The position numbers were made by a program, and so were the translations under genes. Under the pieces are notes generated by a model, which was not told where the DNA came from, did no database searches, and worked only from the letters and a program-made list of their open reading frames with translations. Positions 9,781 to 20,554 of a DNA stretch of 64,000 nucleotides are shown one piece after another (positions within the stretch are counted from its first letter, which is position 1; every line of letters begins with the position of its first letter). The DNA is from Paraphoma chrysanthemicola (Eukaryota > Ascomycota > Dothideomycetes > Pleosporales > Phaeosphaeriaceae): positions 1,116,001 to 1,180,000 of the forward strand of contig JAGMWG010000003.1 of assembly GCA_020744225.1 (NCBI GenBank), read 5' to 3'.

Positions 9781-12312
9781 ATGGACTACAGCATGGAGCA
9801 GTTACGACCACAGCCTGCCGAAGGCCGCCGACGGTCGATATTCACCGAAGTTGGATTGGTCGATGAGGATACAATGAGGGAGGAGAGGAGTCCGGCACCA
9901 ACTGCGACGACGTTCAAACACCTCAGGCCAGCTCGGACAGTACGGTTTCGAAGTCGTAATAGCATCTTCGGCGAACAAACAGACAATGATGAGAGCGATT
10001 GGGAGTCAGTGATAGATGAGGACGAATCACAACCTTCGACCATGGCGCCTGCCGTTGTACAACAGCATTCAACAATGCCATTGAGACTGTATCGACTTGG
10101 TGTATTTGCGTTTGTCCTTGCTATCATGCTGCCGATCCTGTCGATGAATCCCATTGCCCGACTTGGAGTACATGGTGGCACGATACCACGAAGTACGATT
10201 GAGGCACAGCCAGAACGATCGATGGTAGTGAAGCGAGAAGACACATCTACGGACGCATGCAAGCGATGGGCTGGGCAGAGCACCATTGTTAATGGCACAC
10301 TGTACATGTATGGCTTCAGGAAGAACAGTTCCCCCAAGGAGGATCAGAACACCTGGAGTAAGACTGTCCGAGATCGTGTATAAGTTGAATGAGACTGACG
10401 TTAGTAGACAACGACTTCCTCGCCCTCGACCTGACAAAGTCATGGCAGATCTCCTCGCCCTCCCTCACAGGTCTTGCGATCCCCTCTGGACCACCCGCAG
10501 TCTCGCTCGGAACTCTCTGGGGCTCGCCGTCCTCTCTGTGGCTCTACGGTGGCCAGTTCTCCGATAAGCCTAGAGTTCAGCCGGGCTCAAACTCAGTCTG
10601 GGAGTACAACATCGGGAACAAGCAGTGGTTCGAGCACAAGAGCCCGAAGACTTCAGGCGGTGACAATGGCGAGGGCGACGGCCAGGACGTTCAGAGAGCC
10701 GCTGAGGGAGCTTCTTTCAGTGTCGCATCTCTTGGAAGAGGATGGTACTTTGGCGGGCATCTCGACGATCTCACGACGGAAGGCTGGAGCAACCAGGTTG
10801 CTCGTGTTTACTTGAAGAGCCTTTTGGAATTCACCTTCCCCGGATACACGAACAATGCAGTACAGAGCTTGAAGACTGACAAGAGGGCTGGAAGCGATGG
10901 CGCATTTCGCAACATCACTCAAGGCGGTCTACAAAACCAGGCGTCATTCCCTTCTCGCGCGGATGGCGTACTGACATACATTCCTGGTTTCGGCGACGAG
11001 GGCATCCTACTTGGTCTCAGTGGAGGCGACAACGACACCTTTGTAAGTTCGACAGGCGTTCTAAGATGACGCATTCACTGATCCGAGACAGACCCAAATG
11101 AACGTAATCGACGTTTACGACATCGCCAAGTCGAATTGGTACAAGCAGAGCACTTCTGGGAAAATTCCTCCGTACCGCGTCAACCCGTGCGCTACGGTTG
11201 CAGCCGCTGCAGAGTAAGCCCCTTTGTTAATATTGCGCAACCAGTTCCTAACATCCTATAGCGGTTCATCCTACAATGTGTACATGTACGGAGGACAGAA
11301 TCTCGTTCCAGCCGGCAACCAGACGCAGAAAGACGACATGTGGATCCTCTCGGTACCGTCTTTCACTTGGATTGAGGTCGACCAGGCAAAAGCTGGCCAA
11401 GTACCCTACGCACGCGCCGGCCACTCCTGCCACGTCTGGGACGGTCAAATGATCTCCATCGGTGGCTACATCGACCCTAATCTCTCATGCGAGTCTCCGG
11501 GTATCTACGTCTTCAACATGACCAGCCTCGAATGGACAGATCAGTTCACCGCACTGACCGGCGACAAGGCCAAGCAAGCCTACAATGGACAGCAAAACAG
11601 TGTCGGTAACCCGCTTGCTCAGCAAGCCAATCAACGCGGCTTCGGCGCGTCTGCAGGTCTCGAGGGGTCATATGGATACGCTGTGCCTCAGCCCGTGCAA
11701 CAAGTCATCGGAGGAGCTGCAGCAGGCGGTGCAACGCTCACAGCACCCATCCAGACTCCTTCCGCTGGCCCGCTCGCAACCGGCAAGCCGCAAACCTATA
11801 CCATCACTGGCCCTAACGGCGCCATTATCACCGAAATCGCCAGCGGCCCCAGCGTCAACAACGGAAGTTCCGGACCCAATATCGGCGCGATTGTCGCGGG
11901 CGTAATCGCCGGCTTTTTCGCCGTCGTGGCAGTTTACTTTGCCTTCTGCGCCTGGATCTACCGCAAACAAGTCCAGATCTGGAAGAACCACGCTGCCATG
12001 GTACAAACAAAAGCCAACAACGAGAAGCAAGGCACCCTCACATCCTCGTCTGGCGGTAAGATGAGCAGTGAGCGACCACCGGCGACGCTGGGAAGCAGCC
12101 ATGGTGCTGCCGCTGGGAGCTTCGATATCGCACGCGGCCCAAGCGCGGAGAACAATACTGCGTATGGTGGACCAGCGGAAGATTGGGGACGCAGGAGTAG
12201 TGAGGGGAGTGTGCATGATGATTTGTTAAGTGGGCAAGAGCCGAGTTTCTGGGGTACGAGGGGTGTGCTACTCAATCCGAGGAGGAGTTTGAGGGTGATC
12301 AATCGAGATTAA
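9781..12312 (+). CDS. Membrane-anchored kelch-repeat protein
   Basis: Four exons (9781-10357, 10408-11042, 11092-11213, 11262-12312) give 794 aa. Residues ~104-120 are a hydrophobic segment (LGVFAFVLAIMLPILSM) after a ~100-residue charged tail, so it probably acts as a signal anchor. A kelch-type beta-propeller follows (NGTLYMYGF, SSLWLYGGQFSD, SYNVYMYGGQN, DMWILSVPSFTWIEV, GHSCHVWDGQMISIGG). A second membrane helix sits at ~653-676 (AIVAGVIAGFFAVVAVYFAF), then a ~115-residue cytosolic tail. The topology predicts both ends in the cytosol and the propeller outside or in a lumen. The spliced junction TWNNDFLALDLT matches remembered family sequence. Fungal kelch membrane proteins of this type are common but poorly characterised; ligand and role are unknown. 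Confidence 0.85.
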
Positions 12313-12733
12313 TGGGTTGGCTAAAATAAACGGCTTTTTGCGTTTTTTTTTCTTTGGCTTCGCAGCTTAGCAATGCATTGCGTGGCAGGAAGAATGATAT
12401 TGATAATGTTCGACATATACACGATACGAACTGTAGGATTAGGATTAGGATTAATCATAATGAAGAATGAATACTTCCAAGATCATGATCCAGGCACGGA
12501 GAAATGTGCATTGAAACGATCAGAGCTGTCGACACTTTTGATTTTCTTGTTAATCTGAGCACTGTCTAACAAGACTCTTCGTCAATTCCAAATCTCACTT
12601 TTGGTCTTCGAATGTCTTTGAGTTCCATCCACCAAATCTCCAGCTCAAATCTACTTTACTCTTTGCACATCTTCATCGAATCGCCCTCCTGTCCTCCGAC
12701 ACCATGGTCGCAGAACATCGAATATGGACCTAT
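12313..12733. other. Convergent intergenic region
   Basis: About 420 bases between two tail-to-tail genes. It contains a T-run just after the kelch gene (near 12345) and a short hexamer repeat listed separately. No gene is visible. Confidence 0.4.
12434..12453 (+). repeat. Short AGGATT hexamer repeat
   Basis: Three head-to-tail copies of TAGGAT. One base per unit differs from the telomeric TTAGGG repeat. It is short enough to be chance or a decayed interstitial telomere-like seed. Confidence 0.5.
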
Positions 12734-15027
12734 CTACCACATGCCCTCCCGACATGCGACACTCTTCATCCTCGCCCTCTCCCCTGTATCCCTAATCGCC
12801 ACCGTCCCATTCCTCGAATCTACAAGTCTGAACTTTGCCGCTGGGTCGTCTCGACAACACCCCACGCCCTCATACCACTTGCACACGGCGCCCTTGTACT
12901 GGATCAGCGACGCCGGGGCGCCGTACTCGGTAGACACGGGCTGGCAGGTGTCGAGTGCATTAGCGATAGTTGCGCACGCCGTGAACGCAGAGAAGTCGCA
13001 AATAGTAGCGTCGCCGGGTTTTGTGAGGGTAGTGACTGCAGTGTCGTCACGAGCTTGGACGGCATGTGTGGAAGCCGGTTCAAAAGGCGAAGGCATGCAA
13101 ATAATACTCGAGATCCAATAACCCACATCAGCAACGGCGACATCGCCGTTCTTGGAATCAATATAGTGCGGTGGACCGTTGGTGGGCTGGCAATCATTGA
13201 CGGGGTAGAATGCGCAACGCCAGCCCTTGTAGAGATGGAGAGATTCAATGGGATTGACGTTGAAGGGATTGTTTGCGCATGCGGTGCCCGTGTACCCAAA
13301 GACTTTGCCGCCGAAGTTGATGTCGTGGTAGACGAGGAGGTAGGTTTCGCTCTTTGGGCTGGGGTTGGGAATCATGGATGCAGTCGTATTCTCGTTGCGG
13401 GACGTCAGGGAAGGCGCAGCGTCGATTCCGGTGCCGTGGAACGGTGAGCGTGTGCATGTCATGGAGGAGATCCAGTAGTCCACGTCGTTGACAGTCACCG
13501 GTCCGTTCTTGGAATCGACGTAGTGAGGCGGCCCGTTGGCGGAGCTACAGTCGTTAACAGAATAGAATGCACAGCGCCAGTCTTGGTCGAGGTGAAAGGA
13601 CTCAATGGCATCGACGTTGAAAGGATTGTTGGCGCAGGCTGGCGGCTGGCTGTAATAGAAGCATTTTCCGCCAAGGTTGATATCATGGCAGACTTTGAGC
13701 GGACTGTCGTTCTTAGGACCAGGACCGGCGACAGGGCTCCAGTCGTTTGCGCGAGAGACGAGGGAGGTGCTGGAGTCGTCGGCTTCGATGGATGAGATGT
13801 GGTGAATGGTTTGACCGAATCCGTCTGCATCTGCGCTTTGAACCTCACAGTACACAGACGCAATACGCTCGCCAATCTTCCAGCTCATATCCACGGAGTA
13901 GTCCTGATCGCCAGCGGTGGCGGTTGTGAGAAGAGAGCTCGAACAATCCGCAGACTCAAAGTACTTGCAGATAGAATGTTTCCACTGCAGAATCGACGCC
14001 AGGTTCTTAGCGATGCCCGAAGGAAACTGTTTGCAGTGCAGTGCTGGCTGTACATACTGGCAGTTGTTACTTGGGTTGCAGCCGCGCACGTTGCCTGGGG
14101 TGAGGTCGCGAGCTTGAAGACGTGGAGCAGCAGGACCAGCTTCGATAGAGGCGGTAGGTGGAGCACCGGTTTGCCGGCAGAAGACTGCGCCGATTAACTT
14201 GCTGTATTGGGGAATGCTCGGGGAGAAGTCGACGTTGGCCGAGGAAATGGTAACCACTTTTGTGTCCATAAAGCAAGACGTCTGGGAATTGTGGTATGTA
14301 CAAGTAGAATGAGGACCCTGAATCAGCCTATCGATGTCTGGATTAACCACAGTCAGTTGATGTAATGGATATGAGATCATCTCAGAGGGGCGAAATGTGA
14401 TTGGACATACTGTTGAGTTGTTAGTGAGTGTTTCATGGAGAACTGCGTCTTGGGATGGACTGACCTGTATGCGAAGCCATTGGGAAGGGCCTTGCATGTA
14501 CCGAGCGCACGCAGCCACACGGAGGCAGCACCCCCATTCTGCCAGTTCTCGATGCGAACATCGCCTGCGTACATGCGCGGAGGTTTCATATCGCGAGCCT
14601 GAAGTTGACCGGCCTGCTCCTCTACACCAGTATGCCACCCGCCTAAGCACTTGACATATCCGATCTGATTACCAACCCAGCCCTCGAGCTCGACGTGCTG
14701 GAAGCCAGCATGGGAGTTGACCTCGACCACCGGCTCAGAGTTGCAATTCCTGTCAAAGTACCGGCAGATGGAGCCAGCCTGCTGGTAGATCTTGCGCACC
14801 ATGTGGCCGATCTCACCAGGGATGAAGACGCAGTTGTTGTTGGCCGAGAGTGTGACGCAGCGCTCGACCGTGTAGCAGAGCTTAACCTCGCCGGGGCCAC
14901 CGGCGGGAGACACGCCAGCGGTGTCGCCTTCGACGATGCCATCGTGACGAGCCTCTGCAGGCATTGGAGACGCGAGAGCCATACAGGCTAAACCACCGAG
15001 GCCAACGAGGAGGTGCGGAAGACGCAT
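12734..15027 (-). CDS. Secreted protein with six tandem cysteine modules, beta/gamma-crystallin-like
   Basis: Exons 15027-14465 and 14327-12734 (137-nt intron) give 718 aa. A signal peptide is clear (MRLPHLLVGLGGLACMALA, cleavage before SPMPAEA). Six modules of ~75-85 residues follow at about 51-127, 160-238, 271-348, 401-479, 521-598 and 631-713. Each has a central C-[RKTA]-[YFW] pair, a nearby second Cys and an end of the form I-x-S-V-x-C (SICRYFDRNC, SICKYFESADC, RCAFYSVNDC, AVCKWYEGVGC). Modules 4 and 5 are near copies and carry the DINFGGK element typical of beta/gamma-crystallin Greek keys. Linkers repeat an LQARD-like motif. It is probably an extracellular, disulphide-bonded protein, perhaps in the wall or host interface; function is unknown. 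The crystallin-fold assignment is inference from the pattern. Confidence 0.8.
13097..13690 (-). repeat. Tandem duplicated module inside the secreted-protein gene
   Basis: Two copies of one coding unit, 13454-13690 (module 4) and 13097-13330 (module 5). They share CANNPFNV, WRCAFY.VNDC, NGPPHY.DSKNG and YWISS in the same order and spacing. This similarity is far higher than between any other pair of modules, so this pair is the most recent duplication. Confidence 0.85.
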
Positions 15028-15629
15028 GGTTGCTTAAATCATCAGCAAGCGCTCCTGGCTGCTTCGCAGCTGTAGTAGTTTTGCAAAAGTCATGCATAAA
15101 GAGTCAGATTCGTACCTGATCTCGATCGTGTTGTATCGTTCCTGGGACGGCCGACAATTGAGCTAAGTAGAGCGAAGAGGTTTACTTGATGCCGAAAGGA
15201 AGAATCTCGAGACTGTGGGCAGAGGCGGGGTGGATGGAAGGAGATTAGCAGAACTGTATTAGGAAGGGTTGTTTTGAAGACGACGGTAAGTGTGAGCAAG
15301 TTGTTGTGTTTTTTTGGGGCACCAAAAGCGGGGAGATGAGGTGAAGGTGAGAGAGGGAAACAAGATATGGGCAGTGTTGGCTCCACGCAATGTACCATTG
15401 AAGCGGTGTAGGAGAGGAAAGTAGGGACTGAAGCAGCTCGGCACGAAAACAGTAGTGGATTGGAGTGACCAGAGGGCACGTATGGACCAGACTCATGGCG
15501 CAGGCTCACATGGTGGACGTCAGAGATGAGGAATGATAGTGCTGAGCAAGAAGGGGTGCACATTGCGAGCGGCATATCAGAAGATTTATGTCACACAGTG
15601 TGACCATTCCGTACGTACGCCATGGTGGC
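15028..15629. other. Promoter region of the secreted-protein gene
   Basis: About 600 bases between the start of the secreted-protein gene and the end of the PPR gene, both on the minus strand. The overlapping frames on both strands are low-complexity. No RNA gene or repeat was seen. Confidence 0.4.
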
Positions 15630-18109
15630 TCATGGCTCGAGGTCGCGGTTTAGATAGTACTGCCGGTACCCAAAGCCATCCATGGTCACCCAGTGGCCCA
15701 ACGCTTCGAATTCTGTCCACACGCTTGGGTACCGCTCCCTGATCCAAGCTTCGACTTTGACTTGTCGCTCAGAGTTCGTAGTCATATTGAACCAGTTACC
15801 CAGACTTGTTTATGTTAGCAAACATACATCAGTAGGCCAGAGAAGTAGGGCGCTTACATATCGAGGTCGGGAGTGAAACCAAACTCATCCTCGACCGTCT
15901 CGATCAGCGCCTGTGCTTCTTCGTGCTGGTGGTTCCTTGCAAGAGCACACATATAGGCTGTCCATATGGGTTTGTCAATATCTACATCTTGCTCTCTAAG
16001 ACGTTTCCAGATGGACCTCGCATGCTCGTGGCCAAAGTGCATTCCCTCGCAAGATCTGAAGGCGATGGCAAGGCTGTTGTATGACGGACCTTCTTTTGAC
16101 TCGCAGATCTCCCTCCAAAATTGTAGGGCCTTCTTGTTCTCCTTAGTTGCAGCATATGCCAGCATTAACGCGTTACGCAGACGCGTATCAAAGTCAACAT
16201 TCAGGTCCAATTTGAGCTGGTTGTGCGCTAATTCCAGAGACTCGACATCCTCGCAGTGGGCGAAGCCTGTGAACGCTGCCACGTATACATCTCGATTAGC
16301 CGCGATTTTCGGAATAATGTGGTTGCGCATATGAAAAAAGACATGGCAAGCCATGTCTGAGCGCTTCCGAACGAAGAAGTTGTTCATGACCTGAATGCGG
16401 TCCTCTCGTGGAGTTTCCTGGAACACGTTGCGCATAATATGGTATGCGTCCCAGGCATCTGTCGTGCTAGTTTCTCCATTCAAGATGAATGCTAACAGTG
16501 CCCTCTGAATCACTCGTCGTTGCTCGGGGGCGAATTGATGAGCATGGACTTGCAATAGATCCGTACCATCGTGTACCTCGCCCCTTTGGAGATGAAGAAC
16601 ACAAAGGGCTGCGACAGTCTCCGGAGCAAAGAAGGCCTTGCGCTCGTGCAAGTCGTCAACCATGACCATCAATTCATCGAATTGCTGCTGCTTGGATTTG
16701 CACAGGGCCTGAATCAACTGGTTGATAACTGCCACACTCCGCTCTGCACCGGTGAAGTCACCCTGGAGGTTGAAGTACGCAGCACGAGCCCCGTCGAGAT
16801 CTTTGACAGACAATCGGTACTGTATCTGCATGGCGTACGTTTTCTCGTCTGGAGCAATACCGCGCTTCTCGCCCAACGCGATGTAGCGCTCCGCCATGTA
16901 CGGATCCTGCTTCGACATCGCGAAGTCCACTAGGGAGTTGATGGTTATGACATCGGGACGGATGATATCGACCGAAGGATCCTTCTGCCGGGCTTCGTCG
17001 TTGCGTCTGATCATGACATTCATCATGCGGTCAACCTCGTCCACGCCTTTGCCGATGGCGGCGGACCAGAGAAAAATGGCATCCCAGGAGTCCTTGCTTA
17101 GCATCTCATTCTTAAGCATTGTCACGACCACCTCTTGCCCAAAACTAAGGTCCCCAGACAGGGCACATGCTTTCAAAAGAGCAGCAGATGTTTGTCCGTC
17201 TGGCGACGTGAGTTCTTTACCGAAAATGGAGACGACTGGCTGCGCATACCAGAACCTGGCTTCCTCTAGCTTCTTCCGCTCAGAAAAGAAGGTGACCAAA
17301 TCGTATTGCATTCGTGGCGAGATGGGAATAGACGTGCTTTGAATGAGATGTGTAGTTTTCTGCATCTCCTCCAGATCTCCTTCTCGGACAATGCCACCAA
17401 GCATGGTACCCCAAGCATTTCGAACAAGTTTGAGCTGGTCTGGAGACAGCTCGGGTCCATATTTGAACTTGTCTGCAACGATATCTCGCGCTTCCGTAGC
17501 AGGCCCGAATATCGATAGCAGTCGCACCCGTTTGAAGTCTTCCTGAAGGAGATGAACAGGCTGCTGTTCACTCGCCGATGCAGCTTCACTCTGCTTGGCC
17601 CATTGTTCTAGAATAGCTCTGCCAAACCGTGCATGCTCTGCCCCACCCGTCTTTGGTAGATGATCTGTGTGCAGCAGCTTTCCCAGTATGCCATCCAGCT
17701 CCTTTGTGCTAAGCCAAGGCTGCCCATCCTCACGAGGATTCTCCACCAGATACTGTAGCGCCTTGTCGGCCCGAGAGATGTAGAAGTCATCGAATGCTCC
17801 CTTCCTGTGTGCAAAAAACGCTTTGAATGCGTCTGCAACGACGTCGGGCCGCGGCGGCCGTATGTCTGTCTTTTGCGCATGCATCAACTCGGACATAATC
17901 TCCAGTCCTGCGGGTATCTCTGGAGGCTTCAACTTCCGCCGCTGCTTGAACAATTCCAGAAATGTCCGCCGCTGCGTCCTTGGCAGTGGTCGAGCGCCAT
18001 TGTGGTTTGCGAGATGGGGCCGGACGGCTCGGTGGTGACATCCTCGATAGATTAGGGGCTCGTTGGCGATGAGGCTGCGGAAGACGACTCGGGTGAGGTG
18101 TGACGGCAT
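15630..18109 (-). CDS. Mitochondrial pentatricopeptide-repeat-type protein
   Basis: Exons 18109-15858 and 15804-15630 give 808 aa. The amino end (MPSHLTRVVFRSLIANEP, then Arg-rich to residue ~50) is a typical mitochondrial presequence. The body is almost wholly helical with degenerate PPR-like helix pairs: DVITINSLVDFAMSKQDPYM, DEKTYAMQIQYRLSVKDLDG, SVAVINQLIQALCKSKQ, NRDVYVAAFTGFAHCEDV and GPSYNSLAIAFRSC. The family includes fungal Cya5-like factors and other organellar RNA-binding proteins for translation or RNA processing; which one this is cannot be said. The frame keeps open upstream to 18172 but only with a GTG. The last exon is easy to miss: it adds 57 residues (ILGNWFNMTTNSERQ and onward) after a GTAAGC donor and CTAAC branch point. 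The next gene upstream, divergent, encodes bS18m. Confidence 0.8.
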
Positions 18110-18408
18110 CGCGGTGGGAGGTCGAGCAATAATTTCGAGGAGCGAAAACAGATGAAAACGCAATTGGCTCACAAGAGCGGACGATGATCAGACGACAGGT
18201 AAATCCATGGAGTGGGGAAAACGTGACGGCAGACTGTACACAAAGACAACGAGACGAAGACGTGTAGAGATGGTGGCGACGAAATGTGAGGGGAGCTCTT
18301 GCTCTCGCGATGATTTCACCGCACGTGCCCAGAGCTCTAGCGGAATTTCCCCGAGGCCGCATCTCGAAAAGTTACCCACGACGCGCCAGAAGCACCCCAC
18401 ACAACACA
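18110..18408. promoter_or_regulatory. Divergent promoter of PPR gene and bS18m gene
   Basis: 299 bases separate the two start codons, so both mitochondrial genes must be driven from this interval. No specific factor site is assigned. Confidence 0.5.
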
Positions 18409-19109
18409 ATGTCGCTACTACGCTTACCGATAAGGACATCAGTTCCCGCGTCGAGAACATGTCTGCGGTGCTTCTCTTCGGGCCCGCAGAAGCAGGGTGC
18501 GACTTCAATGCCTCCGCGACCCGCTCGACACCTCCGCTAAAGCTACTCCAGATGACGCTCTCCTCTCCATCCTAGGCGGCAGCAGCGCCGCCCGCAGTCC
18601 CTCCTCCACAGCACGAGCCGGCGGCTCCCTCGCGACCCGCCTCGCCAGAGAAGCCGGCCTCGACCGCCCTACGCAGACGCGCGAGATGCTCGAGTCGGAG
18701 AAGAGAAGCCAGTTTCAGCGCCAGATATACCGCAAGTGGCAGCCCGGCGATGTCTACTCGCCGCAAGATCTATCAGGTGCAGAGCAGAAGAAGTGGAAGA
18801 CCGGGCGGAAGAAGCCGCAAAGCGATGCATTCGATGTGCTGGGCATAAATCCCATACTGGAATACAAAGTAGGACGAGAAGGCTAGAATAGAGGGAGTGG
18901 AAGCTGACTTGTTACAGAACTTCACAATCATGTCAGAATACATGACGGAGACGGGACGAGTAAAGCACTCCAAGGACACAGGTCTGCGGCCGAAAAACCA
19001 GCGGAAGATTGCGAAAGCCATACGGAGAGCGATAGGGCTGGGCCTCATGCCTAGCGTGCACAGGCATCCATTGGTGCTGAAGAAGAGCTCACCCACAAGG
19101 TTCTTGTAG
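18409..19109 (+). CDS. RSM18: Mitochondrial small-subunit ribosomal protein bS18m
   Basis: Exons 18409-18496, 18552-18868 and 18918-19109 give 198 aa. The first exon encodes a presequence (MSLLRLPIRTSVPASRTCLR). The last two carry the S18 signature: NPILEYKNFTIMSEYMTETG, then TGLRPKNQRKIAKAIRRAIG and LGLMPSVHRHP. The GTGCGA donor of intron 1 is weak, but the 55-nt intron is needed to change frame and brings the phase out exactly (QKQ-DDALL). bS18m sits in the platform of the mitochondrial 30S-like subunit. The shared promoter with the PPR protein suggests common mitochondrial regulation, which is inference. Confidence 0.9.
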
Positions 19110-20554
19110 GACTAAGACACGTAGTGTATGATTACAAGTGTGGTTATGGCATATCATTGGTCTTCGAATAGAGCATACATTGACGAATGAACAAGCGCAT
19201 CTTATTGTAAATGCCAATTTCGAAAACACAGGCTTGCAATCGGCACCTCTCTGAAAAGACAGTATATCTCCAACATGCGCACCCTTAAACTTCAAAACGA
19301 CACATCACAAGTACCCACTCCCAAAGTCCCATCACCATACCCACATGCAGCCCATCCTTCTTCGCATACCGGCATGCATACCTGCATGCACTCATCCCGA
19401 ACCTACCTCATCCAGCAACTCCCTCTCCTTCCATCGAACACTGCAAACCAGCACTGTCCTAAACAGTCCATCGCCTCTTCTAACCAAGCCATCAGCAGCA
19501 TAGTCCTATGCACACTGTTGCTTCGTGCGCGTGTGCGCCCCGAGCATGTCCTCGCTTGGGTAATAGCGAGAGCATTGAGCATTGTCCTAATCGGGAATTA
19601 GACAGCAATAGCCGTCTTAGGAATAGTGGGGTCAGAGAGCCCCAGCTGAACGGTGAGGAAAAGGGTAGGTTCAATTTTTAAGATGAGTAATGCTATGTTA
19701 GTAGTTTGGGTTTGCAGGATAAGTGTAAGAAGGGGAATTACTTGGAAAGGTGAATGATGTCAGACGAAGAAGGTGGTTGTCGGTGCAGGTTGGGTGAGAT
19801 TGCTGAGGTAAGAGTCGAAGGGCGCTTGTGCGTCGCGTGTAAAAGCCGTATACGCTGGTTGCACCGACTAGGACTCTGCATAGGCGCATGAGTTTATATG
19901 GACTGGTAACGTACCCGATGGCGTTGGAACCATGTCACGCTGTGGGGTTCTCCACGAGTCTCGCAGCACAATCAAACTGGCAAAGACGGCTGCTTCGGAG
20001 TCATTTTCGTCATGAGGACGAGTCAGAGAGTGCTGTTAATTGCATATGGGGTTTGAATAGGTTGCAGTGTATTCGAAAAACTACAACTACAAAATCTATA
20101 CAATCTAGAGAACGTCATCTCTTTATTCCCTGCATCTCAGAATGCCGCATTCGCATTCGCATGCATACACGTCACAGTCGGTAACAACAATACGACCTAT
20201 CAAACGCCGTCGAAACCAATTGGTCCGCTACTCCTACCACAACCGCACCCAACGTACGAGCCGTGATGAGCGGAGTGGACAGAGCAACATGCTTAAATCA
20301 GTCAATGGAAAAGACCGAACTAAGCTTGCAAGAATGCATATGAGTGATCAGTGTGAGACACGTCTCGAGCAAGGCCCTCGCCTTTTGATTGTGAATTATG
20401 CTGAAAGTCAAATATGGGTATAATGCTACATAAACAAAACTTCCTAGCCAAAGAACCTTATCCAAAAAGGCACAGCTTCACCTTGGCGCCGCCAAAATGG
20501 CAAACGAAAAATGTCTACAGCATATGCTGCTTCTCCCGAACAGTCCGAGAAGGA
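19110..20554. other. Intergenic region between bS18m and DNMT5 3' ends
   Basis: About 1.45 kb between two converging genes. One ATG frame (19275-19601 plus) encodes 108 residues of Pro/Ser/His-rich sequence with no family resemblance and is not called. No RNA gene, repeat or mobile element was recognised. Confidence 0.4.

Noticed and set aside
12434..12453. Interstitial telomere
   Set aside because: Only three copies and the unit is TTAGGA, not TTAGGG.
12704..13447. Long plus-strand frame of 247 residues
   Set aside because: It is antisense to the Cys-module gene, whose signal peptide, repeats and splice phase are far stronger evidence.
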